This document shows positions 7,319-14,314 of a DNA stretch of 25,839 bases, piece after piece. The translations under genes and the position numbers were made by a program. This DNA is from DASXMX01 sp036794395 (GTDB lineage: Bacteria; Planctomycetota; Phycisphaerae; Tepidisphaerales; Tepidisphaeraceae): positions 1 through 25,839 of the forward strand of contig DAIRGS010000067.1 of the NCBI GenBank assembly GCA_036794395.1. Reading direction: 5' to 3'. The notes under the pieces are model-generated. The model did not search any database. It was not told the origin of the DNA and saw nothing but the letters and a program-made list of their open reading frames with translations. How positions within the stretch are numbered: the stretch's first letter is position 1; each line of letters starts with the position of its first letter.

Positions 7319-7546
7319 TTATTCATTTTCGAATAATTCGCGCGGCAACCCACAGCGCCTGACGATTGAAGCAAGCGTGCCGATTCGAAGTTCGTTGTGG
7401 TCGGGGATGGGCACTGTGATCGTTCCGGAATTCGTTCGCAATTGAAGGATCATGTGACTCCCCTTTGTGCGAACGTGAACAAAGCCGTGGGACTCGAGAA
7501 TGCGACGCACATCCCAGCCCGACATGCGGCGGAGCTTACCCAACAC
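7319..7546 (-). CDS. hicA: HicA toxin (mRNA interferase)
   Basis: A 75-residue dsRBD-like toxin that cleaves mRNA or tmRNA when free of HicB. Visible features are the N-terminal LGKLRRMSGWDVRRILESHGF, the catalytic-type His31 in KGSHMIL, and the C-terminal VPIPDHNELRIGTLASIVR. It starts at a GTG inside the end of hicB (11-bp overlap), so translation is coupled. The later ATG at 7525 would cut off the conserved first strand. Order hicB-hicA with the antitoxin first is a common arrangement. The stop lies 94 bp from the first DUF1501 remnant. Confidence 0.92.
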   Translation of the reverse strand: MLGKLRRMSGWDVRRILESHGFVHVRTKGSHMILQLRTNSGTITVPIPDHNELRIGTLASIVRRCGLPRELFENE

Positions 7547-7760
7547 TGACCTCTAGACGTTCGACGTGGATCTCTCCGGGCAACATCTCGGCAATCTCCT
7601 GTGGACTAGCGGCCTCAAGAAACCCTTCCACCGCCTCCACTAAATTTTTCCGGGCTTCGTCAACCGTATCGCCTTGGCTTGCGATATCGAGTTCCGGACA
7701 AAGTGAAACGTAGCCATCGCCTTCGCTTTCGATCACTGCGGTCAATGTGTAGTTGCGCAC
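7536..7760 (-). CDS. hicB: HicB antitoxin (short form)
   Basis: A 74-residue partial RNase H-like antitoxin: YTLTAVIESEGDGYVSLCPELDIASQGDTVDEARKNL is fully typical, here ending shortly after LPGEIHVERLEV. It has no C-terminal ribbon-helix-helix or HTH extension, so it is the short form and probably cannot repress by itself through a canonical DNA-binding domain. The start is a GTG preceded by GGAGGTG, a good ribosome site. It binds and inhibits HicA, which follows with an 11-bp overlap. Confidence 0.92.
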   Translation of the reverse strand: MRNYTLTAVIESEGDGYVSLCPELDIASQGDTVDEARKNLVEAVEGFLEAASPQEIAEMLPGEIHVERLEVSVG

Positions 7761-7789
7761 CTCGACACCTCCATCAATTCATGTGTCGC

Positions 7790-7809
7790 AACACAGTATA
7801 CACGGTGTT
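7790..7809 (-). promoter_or_regulatory. Possible hicBA promoter with inverted repeat
   Basis: On the minus strand the sequence AACACCGTGTATACTGTGTT lies 30-50 bases before the hicB GTG. It contains a good -10 hexamer (TATACT) centred between AACAC and GTGTT arms, so a repressor could cover the promoter. No clear -35 box is present, and the short HicB lacks an obvious DNA-binding domain, so this remains weak. Confidence 0.3.
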
Positions 7810-7822
7810 ACCGGAATCGGCT

Positions 7823-7953
7823 CTACGTCAGGATATCCTTCACCACGTTCCCACTCACGGTCGTCAGCCGGTAATCGCGTCCGGCATGGCGGAATGTCAG
7901 CTTTTCGTGCCGAATCGCGGGACGTGAAGGATGGTCACGAGGAAGTCGTGAAC
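7823..7953 (-). pseudogene. Decayed DUF1501 C-terminus, copy 2 (frameshifted)
   Basis: On the minus strand one frame reads VHDFLVTILH; a second frame then reads HEKLTFRHAGRDYRLTTV, followed by SGNVVKDILT and a TAG stop. In intact DUF1501 proteins, as I know them, these two blocks are joined by about five residues (LLGLD-like). Here 14 bases separate them, consistent with one lost base. The 3' end is the second copy of the 62-bp segment at 7163-7224. It lies upstream of hicB. The rest of the gene is absent. Confidence 0.65.
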
Positions 7954-8055
7954 GCGAGGTTAGTTTTCGGTGGGTTTGGCGAAGGGCAGGCAAAGTTTGC
8001 TGATATTTGCGCACAATCGAATTCCCGCCGCGGATTCCCTACAATCGCCCGTCCG

Positions 8056-8436
8056 ATGTTGATCAAGCTGCTGAAATCGAAGATTCACAATGCGACCGTC
8101 ACATTTACGGATGTGAACTATCACGGAAGCATCACAATTGATTCGGATTTGCTGCGCGCCTGCGGTTTACTGCCGAATGAGGCGGTGATAGTCGCCGACA
8201 GCGAGAATGGCAATCGATTTGAGACGTATGTGATTGCCGGGGAGAGCGGAAGCGGAACGATCGGCATCAACGGTGCCGCGGCCCGCCTGAGTAAGGTGGG
8301 TAACCGGGTGATCATCATGAGCTTTATTCTGGCAACACCCGATGAAGTTGGCAGGCACCGATCCCGCGTGGTTATTGCGGATGCCAAAAACAAAGCTGCG
8401 GAGGTTGTCGAACATTCCAGCAGCCTGGAGCGTTAG
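8056..8436 (+). CDS. panD: Aspartate 1-decarboxylase PanD
   Basis: PanD makes beta-alanine from L-aspartate for pantothenate and coenzyme A synthesis. It is a pyruvoyl enzyme that self-cleaves at Gly-Ser. The 126-residue protein has the family opening MLIKLLKSKIHNATVT, the processing site Gly24-Ser25 in NYHGSITID, and the NRFETYVIAGESGSGTIGIN and GAAARLSKVGNRVIIMSF blocks. The C-terminal ~25 residues after that are an ordinary variable tail. The ATG at 8056 is the conserved start; the open frame extends upstream but that part is unrelated. lgt follows after 35 bp on the same strand, so the two may share a transcript. Confidence 0.95.
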   Translation: MLIKLLKSKIHNATVTFTDVNYHGSITIDSDLLRACGLLPNEAVIVADSENGNRFETYVIAGESGSGTIGINGAAARLSKVGNRVIIMSFILATPDEVGRHRSRVVIADAKNKAAEVVEHSSSLER

Positions 8437-8471
8437 GCAAGTAGATCACGAAGACAGCGGAGGCGAGCGCG

Positions 8472-9470
8472 ATGTTTCAAATCCTATTCCGACTCCCTGA
8501 GTTTTTGCCGATTATTGGCGGCGCGCCAATCTACGGCTACGGCGTGATGATGGTGGTGGGGTTCTTTCTCTCGATGGAGTTGGCGAAGTATCTGGCAAAG
8601 CGTTCTGGTCTGGATGCGGAAGTATTTGCCAATGCGGCGTTGATCGGTCTGGTCACGGGCGTTCTGGGGGCTCGGTTATCGCACGTATTGGAAAACCTGA
8701 GTGATTACACGCGAGGCGATCTGAGCGTTGGCCAAAACCTGTGGAACGCGGTCAATATTCGCAGCGGTGGGTTGACGTATTACGGCGGGTTCCTGCTGGC
8801 TTTCCCGGCGCTGATTGCATACGGGTGGTATAAACGCGTGCCGTTGCGGCTGGGGATGGACATCATCGCCCCGTGTTTGATGGTGGGATTGGGGTTGGGG
8901 CGAGTCGGGTGTTATCTGAACGGGTGCTGCTACGGGGCGGAAACGAATGTGGCCTGGGGCGCTCAGTTCCCTTATCGAAGCGATGCGTATCTGGAGCAGG
9001 TCAATCACGGGGAAATTGTTGTTCCGCCGGAATTGCTCAATGCCGCCGGCGTTCCCCGGACCATCGAAGACATCCGCCGTGATCGAACGATGTCCGAAGC
9101 GCAACGGGGAGACCTGGTTAAGCTGGCCCAGTCGCAACGTGCGCTTCCGGTGCATCCGGCGGAGTTGTACAGCACATTGACCGCGATGCTGATCGCGGGT
9201 TTCCTTCTGGCGTACTTCACGCTGCCTCATGCACCGGGCCGGGTGTTTGCGCTGATGCTGATGGTGGAAGGTGTCTCGCGATTCCTGCTCGAAACCGTTC
9301 GCGCCGAACCGGCGGGAACGCTTTTTGGGCATCATATTTTCGGGCCGCTTACTTTTGGCGAGGGGTTAAGCGTGATCATTGCACTGATGGGGGTGGCGCT
9401 GTGGTTTATCTTTGGATCGCGGCAGATTTGGGTTGAGCGGGATGGGATGGGAACGGTGATGGTGGCGTGA
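8472..9470 (+). CDS. lgt: Prolipoprotein diacylglyceryl transferase Lgt
   Basis: Lgt is a membrane enzyme that attaches diacylglycerol to the lipobox cysteine of prolipoproteins, the first step of lipoprotein maturation. The 332-residue protein shows the family segments: IYGYGVMMVVGF, GGLTYYGGFL, the signature region GLGLGRVGCYLNGCCYG, LPVHPAELYS, and the late helix VEGVSRFLLETVR. Seven hydrophobic helices fit the known topology. Between GAQFPYRSDAYLE and LPVHPAELY there is a hydrophilic insertion of roughly 50 residues compared with the E. coli enzyme. The start has GGAGGCGAG just upstream. Likely clients in this window are the OpuC-like fusion and perhaps the S46 peptidase. Confidence 0.95.
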   Translation: MFQILFRLPEFLPIIGGAPIYGYGVMMVVGFFLSMELAKYLAKRSGLDAEVFANAALIGLVTGVLGARLSHVLENLSDYTRGDLSVGQNLWNAVNIRSGGLTYYGGFLLAFPALIAYGWYKRVPLRLGMDIIAPCLMVGLGLGRVGCYLNGCCYGAETNVAWGAQFPYRSDAYLEQVNHGEIVVPPELLNAAGVPRTIEDIRRDRTMSEAQRGDLVKLAQSQRALPVHPAELYSTLTAMLIAGFLLAYFTLPHAPGRVFALMLMVEGVSRFLLETVRAEPAGTLFGHHIFGPLTFGEGLSVIIALMGVALWFIFGSRQIWVERDGMGTVMVA

Positions 9471-9552
9471 AGGTGGGAAAGGGGGATTCACCGCCGAGGG
9501 GAGGCGATCGTGGAGAGGGGACGATGCGCAGGCATTTCCAACATTTCGCGGT

Positions 9553-9582
9553 GTTGCATTTCGTTGCATGGCGTTGCACAAG
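9553..9582. repeat. Three 10-bp imperfect tandem units
   Basis: GTTGCATTTC, GTTGCATGGC and GTTGCACAAG follow each other with a 10-bp period in the 225-bp gap after lgt. The period equals one helical turn, but no known binding site is recognised. The flanks are G-rich. Nothing else is seen in this gap. Confidence 0.4.
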
Positions 9583-9695
9583 GGAGGGGGGGGTTGGGGC
9601 CATTGTTGTCATGGAGTCCCCAATTATTGGATGGCGCCTGGTAAGGGGTTAGAGTTCGAGCGTCGCGATTGTGTTGTGGACTACGAGTCATTTGC

Positions 9696-10184
9696 CTATT
9701 GACGGTCGTTTCGATTTAGCGGTACCACCGGAAAACCGAACGACTTGGGTGAGGGAGACCTGAAGATTCGGTCGATTATTGTTACAAGCTTTTCAATGCA
9801 CCACCATCCTGTAAGTGTAATCGGTATCGCAAGAAGAGGGAGCAACCAATAGAGCTGGGGTAATATTGGATACTCGGAAAATACCGTGAACATCAGCCAG
9901 CCGGCGAACCAAAACGACGCGGCGCAGCAGCCGGCGAGTACAATACCGGGGATCGTGCGCAACAACGCGGGAGCGAGGATACAAGCAAGCGCTACGGCGT
10001 AATCGAAGAATTGGAATTTCCATTCCGCGTTGGCGGCGGGGGTGGGAACAGACCCGTGTAAATGGATGTTGCCCTTGGCGATCTGAAGGTTGGATGATTC
10101 TAAACAGCAGGCGATTCCGCAGAAGATAAAGGCAATGCCGAGCTCCCAGGCGACGATTGTCCAGAAGGCGCGCGAGAGCTTCAT
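9696..10184 (-). CDS. Membrane protein of unknown function
   Basis: A 162-residue protein with about four hydrophobic helices: FWTIVAWELGIAFIFCGIACC near the N-terminus, FDYAVALACILAPALL, IPGIVLAGCCAASFWFAGWLMF, and LYWLLPLLAIPITLTGWWCI. A loop of about 35 residues separates the first two. The C-terminal tail is Arg/Pro-rich. I do not recognise a family. It starts at an ATG at 10184. Convergent with lgt and divergent from the DUF6398-like gene, it stands alone. The 254-bp gap upstream (10185-10438) shows no other feature. Confidence 0.6.
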   Translation of the reverse strand: MKLSRAFWTIVAWELGIAFIFCGIACCLESSNLQIAKGNIHLHGSVPTPAANAEWKFQFFDYAVALACILAPALLRTIPGIVLAGCCAASFWFAGWLMFTVFSEYPILPQLYWLLPLLAIPITLTGWWCIEKLVTIIDRIFRSPSPKSFGFPVVPLNRNDRQ

Positions 10185-10438
10185 CAGCGTAGTCTACTGT
10201 CTGGTGTCCTGTGGGAAACGCACCAGGGAGGTACTTCGACAACTGCAACTGCGGTTGTTGAGGGGGCTTCAGCCTCATGGCATAGAGGATCGGGCAAGGT
10301 CAGGCGTGGCCGGCGTGATTGATGGTATCGAGTGATTGGACGCGGCACGGGCGTTGCCGTTGGTGACGAATGGGTGTTAGTTTCAAAAGCAGAGGATGGC
10401 GTAGGACGACATGAAAAGAGAGGAATTGGTGAATCGGC

Positions 10439-11539
10439 ATGCTTCTGGAACCGAAAGAGCTTGTTTTATTCTTCAGACTCCATCGGTCGCTGATGTTTTT
10501 TGTAAATCAGAGGATGCAGGTGCTGCCCGGCGGCGCGGCAAATTCGGATGAGTATTCGTCTCTTCCGCCGTCGAGTCGGATCAAGGTGCATGAGGCGCTG
10601 CTGGGTCACATGGACCTGATCCGGAGCTTTGTTGATGAGAACCCGGCGGGGCTGACGGGGGACGATCTGGGGATTGTTCTTTCGTGGGAGCATTTGGTCC
10701 GGGGCAAGTTCGTCGTTTTTCGAGAGCTGGCGAAGTACACGGTTTTTCTCTCGACCGGGGAATCGCCGGTTGCGTATGGCGTGGTGGCATTGGCGCAGCC
10801 ATTTGAGGAATTGATCGGCCCGTATTTGCCGGTGATGGTGCAGACGGTTCTTTTGCCGTTCAAGAACCGGATTGTTTATGACGGGCTGATGTCCATCTTC
10901 AACATTTCGTTTGGGCCTGGCATTCGACGGGGTTTGAACGAGGATTTTAAGCAAGCGAAGGCACGGCACGGGATTGTTACGTCTGTGCCGATGTCGGAGG
11001 CGCCGATCCGCGCCAAAGCGCGGAAGCCCAAGCCGATCGCGAAGCCACCATCGAAGAAGGATGCGGCGGAGCTTGTGCGGGCCATCAATAGCATGATCGA
11101 CATATTCTGCGGTGAGCATCTGAACGGAGAATACGCCGTTTTGTGTCACAAGCTGGCCGAGAAGCTGGCGCGTAAACGACCGTCGCCCTTGTTGACCGGG
11201 AGCGTCCAGGCGTGGGCGAGCGGCATTGTGCGCACGGTGGGGTCGGTGAACTTTCTGCACGATAGGAGTCAGAAGCCGCATATGCGGCTGGGTGATATCG
11301 ACGCATGGTTCGGAATTAGCGAGAGCACGGGGGGGGCGAAGCAGGCGGCGATCCGCAAGATGCTCAAGATTCACCAGCTTGACCCGAACTGGACGTTACC
11401 GAGCCGGTTGGCGGACAATCCGAGGGTGTGGATGATTGAGGTCAACGGGTTCATGGTGGACATTCGCGATGCGCCCAGGGAGGTGCAAGAGATCGCCTTC
11501 AACAAGGGGTTCATCCCATACATTCCCGCGGATCGATGA
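10439..11539 (+). CDS. DUF6398-like protein with helical N-terminal half
   Basis: A 366-residue protein of unknown function. Residues about 210-315 match what I recognise as DUF6398: INSMIDIFCGEHLNGEY, LARKRPSPLLTGSVQAWASG, then NFLHDRSQKPHM followed by an HTH-like segment (MRLGDIDAWFGISESTGGA, 282-300). The first ~175 residues are predicted helical and unfamiliar, joined by a basic linker (RAKARKPKPIAKPPSKK, 191-207). No signal peptide or membrane helix is seen, so it is probably cytosolic and possibly nucleic-acid binding, which is inference. The start ATG has a GAGGAA sequence about 14 bases upstream, further than ideal. No operon partner is evident. Confidence 0.7.
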   Translation: MLLEPKELVLFFRLHRSLMFFVNQRMQVLPGGAANSDEYSSLPPSSRIKVHEALLGHMDLIRSFVDENPAGLTGDDLGIVLSWEHLVRGKFVVFRELAKYTVFLSTGESPVAYGVVALAQPFEELIGPYLPVMVQTVLLPFKNRIVYDGLMSIFNISFGPGIRRGLNEDFKQAKARHGIVTSVPMSEAPIRAKARKPKPIAKPPSKKDAAELVRAINSMIDIFCGEHLNGEYAVLCHKLAEKLARKRPSPLLTGSVQAWASGIVRTVGSVNFLHDRSQKPHMRLGDIDAWFGISESTGGAKQAAIRKMLKIHQLDPNWTLPSRLADNPRVWMIEVNGFMVDIRDAPREVQEIAFNKGFIPYIPADR

Positions 11540-11732
11540 GGGGGGGTGAGCATCGGCGACGAATGGGAGGGGTGGATTTTCTTTCTTTTGAACACACCGG
11601 GAAAGGCGAACTTCATTGTGCGGGGGGCGTGGACATCACCTGAAGCAGGTTGTTCAGGTAGTCGAGGCCATCGACATCGAGCCATCAGATGAATGCCGGC
11701 ATGAATCAATCGAGTGCCGCGTGGGAATGGAA

Positions 11733-12125
11733 TCAGTTGGGGCGGTCGAAGGGTTGTGCCGGCAGATAAGGTTGCAGGCGTTCGCCCAGGTTTCGGAAGT
11801 CGATTGAGGCTTTTACCCAGTAGTCATTTGCCCCGCGCAACATCGCGGTCTGGCTGAACTGCGGATCGGCCAGAGCGCTGAACATAACCACCGGAACTTC
11901 GGCGGTGGTGGGGTTTTTACGCATTCTGGAGAGCACTTCGAGGCCATCAATGCCGGGCATCATCACATCGAGAATGACCAGATCCGGCTGATGGCGGGTG
12001 AGATAATCCAAGGCCTTTCCCCCGCTGTCTACGTGAGCCGCCTCATATCCGAGGTGACGTACGAGAAGCGCCAATAGACGACCTGTTCCGATGTCGTCAT
12101 CTACTATCAGTACACAACCAGCCAC
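11733..12125 (-). CDS. Receiver-only response regulator (CheY-like)
   Basis: A single REC domain of 130 residues without an output domain. The acidic pocket (Asp9-Asp11 in LIVDDD), phosphoacceptor Asp53 (LVILDVMMP), Ser83 (MFSA) and Lys105 (WVKAS) are all present, so it should be phosphorylatable. I start it at the GTG at 12125, with GGGAG nine bases upstream. A longer open frame to 12296 would add ~57 residues that do not look like the family and would overlap the permease gene. No histidine kinase is in the window. It lies 149 bp downstream of the permease gene on the same strand. The gap 11540-11732 beyond it shows nothing convincing. Confidence 0.88.
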   Translation of the reverse strand: MAGCVLIVDDDIGTGRLLALLVRHLGYEAAHVDSGGKALDYLTRHQPDLVILDVMMPGIDGLEVLSRMRKNPTTAEVPVVMFSALADPQFSQTAMLRGANDYWVKASIDFRNLGERLQPYLPAQPFDRPN

Positions 12126-12274
12126 GTAAACACTCTCCCACTTGGGACTGGAACAAAAGACACGCCCCCAAGCCCGCGCGACGAATCTAGCCAATCGGTT
12201 GCCCGAGGGTAATGCGTAAAATCTTTTATTTTTTCTGTCTACTAAGGAAATTCGGAAATCAAGGGGGATCTCAA

Positions 12275-13999
12275 TTATGGGGCCGTCGGAACCCACCAGC
12301 TTGGGCCGTGAGCTTGAATAAGTACCAGCAATCCCACCAACACCGCCAACGCAATACTGTGAAAGAAAACGTATCGGAGAATTTTACCTTCGGTTCCGCG
12401 CTGGCCTGTGGCCACACCGGCCACAACAATACTTTGGGCGTCGATCATTTTTCCCATCACCCCGCCCGAGCTATTGGCCGCGGCCGCTAAGATCGGAGAG
12501 AAGCCGAGCTGGCCGGCTGTGATCTGTTGAAGGTTGCCAAACAGCACATTGGACGACGTATCGCTGCCAGTCAATGCGACACCCAGCCACCCGAGGATGG
12601 GCGAGAAAAACGGGAACAGGCTGCCGGTGCTGGCGAAGGCCAATCCCATGGTGGCATCCAGACCGCCATAGCGCGTGGTGAAACCGATGGCCATCATCGC
12701 GGCGATTGTCAATAGCGAGATACTGACGCGGGCAAAAGTCCTGGCGAACAATCGTGCCAGCTCAAAAGGTGTTACACCCAGCAACAGTCCGGAAATAATT
12801 CCCGCCACCAGCAGGCTCGTGCCGCTGGCCGAGAACGGATTGAAGAGAAAAAACGCGTCTTCGGGGCGGCTTGTGGCGACAACCGGGGGAGCGCGATACA
12901 CCGAGCCGTGCAAAAGTGGAATCGCGTACTTCTTCATCCAGATATGATCGAGCCCGGCTTTGAATGAAGCGCACGCGAATACGAGAACTGAAACGATCAC
13001 CCACGGCATCCATGCAATGAGCATTTGACGCCCGGCGGGTCGATCGGTGGAGGAGTTGTAAGACAACACGGGCTTTTGCAAAACCGCTGTGCTTGACTCC
13101 GGGATCACTGGCTCAAATCCGCGCCCCACGGAGTTGTCCGGCGAAGGCTTAGCCTCCGAATCATCATGATCAAACCGCCAGGTATCTCGCGGCTGCCAGA
13201 ACCGGAGCAAAACCATCAGCGAAGCAATCGACGCCAGCGAGGCGGCGATATCCACCAGCCGCGGCCCGTGATAGTTGCTGACGCCAAACTGCACCACCGC
13301 GAAGCTCAAACCCGCCGTGAGGCAGGCCGGCCAAACTTCCAGCATTTTCCGCCAGCCGCACATCGCCCAGATCAGCCAGAAAGGAATGATCAGGGAGAAG
13401 ATCGGCAATTGGCGGCCGACCATCGCGCCCAATGTTTCGGCGGGAATGTTTGTCACTGTGGCCAGCGCGGTAATCGGCGTGCCCAGCGCGCCGAATGCAA
13501 CTGGAGCCGTGTTGCCAATCAATGCGATGCCGGCGGCCTGAAGTGGCTTGAATCCGAGGCCGATCAACATCGCGGCGGAAATGGCGACCGGGGTTCCGAA
13601 ACCCGCCGCGCCTTCAATAAACGCTCCGAAGCTGAAAGCGATCAAAATCGCCTGAATTCGCCGGTCATCCGCCAGTCCGGCCACGGATTGCTTCACGATC
13701 TCGAACTGGCCCGTGTGAACGGTCACGTCGTAAACAAAGATGGCACATAGCACGATCCATCCGATCGGGAACAATCCGTAAGCCGCACCGTTGAAAGCTG
13801 CCATCACCGCGAGTTTGGTGGGCATGCCATAAACAAAAATGGCCACCAACATTGAAGCCAGCAGCCCCGTTATCGCCGCCAGATATGCCGGCAGTTTGGA
13901 AAACGCGAGCAGGCCAAGCAATACGACGACAGGAGCCGCGGCGATCAGGGCTGATACGACCAGGCTTCCCGCGGGCAGGTAATGCTGCGTCCAGTTCAT
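12275..13999 (-). CDS. lctP: L-lactate/glycolate permease, LctP family
   Basis: An integral inner-membrane carrier for lactate and related 2-hydroxy acids. The 574-residue length and the block order match the LctP/GlcA family: LPAYLAAITGLLASM, FNGAAYGLFPIGWIVL, the strongly conserved SFGAFIEGAAGFGTPVAIS, and IGNTAPVAFGALGTPI. Near the C-terminus come GWLGVALTGSDTSSNVLFGN and ANSSGGVMGKMI. A hydrophilic loop at about 275-325 is rich in Ser/Pro/Asp. The start ATG is preceded by AGGAAATCTCG. No lactate dehydrogenase or lldEFG genes are in the window, so the physiological substrate is inferred from the family only. Confidence 0.93.
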   Translation of the reverse strand: MNWTQHYLPAGSLVVSALIAAAPVVVLLGLLAFSKLPAYLAAITGLLASMLVAIFVYGMPTKLAVMAAFNGAAYGLFPIGWIVLCAIFVYDVTVHTGQFEIVKQSVAGLADDRRIQAILIAFSFGAFIEGAAGFGTPVAISAAMLIGLGFKPLQAAGIALIGNTAPVAFGALGTPITALATVTNIPAETLGAMVGRQLPIFSLIIPFWLIWAMCGWRKMLEVWPACLTAGLSFAVVQFGVSNYHGPRLVDIAASLASIASLMVLLRFWQPRDTWRFDHDDSEAKPSPDNSVGRGFEPVIPESSTAVLQKPVLSYNSSTDRPAGRQMLIAWMPWVIVSVLVFACASFKAGLDHIWMKKYAIPLLHGSVYRAPPVVATSRPEDAFFLFNPFSASGTSLLVAGIISGLLLGVTPFELARLFARTFARVSISLLTIAAMMAIGFTTRYGGLDATMGLAFASTGSLFPFFSPILGWLGVALTGSDTSSNVLFGNLQQITAGQLGFSPILAAAANSSGGVMGKMIDAQSIVVAGVATGQRGTEGKILRYVFFHSIALAVLVGLLVLIQAHGPSWWVPTAP

Positions 14000-14075
14000 C
14001 GAGATTTCCTGTCAGCGCGATGCGCGCACGATGATTTGAAGATTCTCCGCGCGTTGAGCGCTAAAAACAAAACTG

Positions 14076-14230
14076 TTCACCGCGGAGACGTAGAGGACGC
14101 GGAGAATTCAGGAGAGAAGAACCCCCTCCCTAACCCTCCCCCGGCGTACCGGTGGAGGGAAAAGAAAGCTTCCGTCGCCGAAAACATCACGCATTTGCTT
14201 TCTCTGCGATCTCTGCGTCTCCGCGGTGAA
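14076..14230. repeat. Composite element: 15-bp inverted repeats around a hairpin repeat
   Basis: TTCACCGCGGAGACG (14076-14090) and CGTCTCCGCGGTGAA (14216-14230) are perfect inverted copies bounding 155 bp. Inside sits a family A hairpin repeat (14122-14160). The arms extend imperfectly (AGGACGCGGAGAA versus TTTCTCTGCG). It fills most of the 315-base gap between the S46 peptidase 3' end and the lctP start. No ORF inside resembles a protein. Confidence 0.7.
14122..14160. repeat. GC-rich hairpin repeat, family A, copy 2
   Basis: CCCCCTCCCTAACCCTCCC is followed by CCGGCGTACCGGTGGAGGG. The CCCTCC and GGAGGG ends pair, with an inner CCGG-CGTA-CCGG symmetry. It is nested inside the composite element. 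It is nearly identical to the inverted copy at the right edge of the window. Confidence 0.75.
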
Positions 14231-14314
14231 TCTTGTATTTTTCGAACTGACATCTTTGGACGAAGAACCGGTGCTTCCGCCCACGGCTTTCAAAGAAATA
14301 TGCAATCACATGCG

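Noticed and set aside
11613..11684. Short minus-strand frame reading LDVDGLDYLNNLLQVMSTPP then stop, possible gene remnant
   Set aside because: It looks protein-like but is only about 23 codons between two stops and I cannot tie it to a family.
12126..12296. Longer N-terminus for the response regulator
   Set aside because: The added residues do not resemble a receiver domain and overlap the lctP 3' end; the GTG at 12125 with GGGAG fits better.
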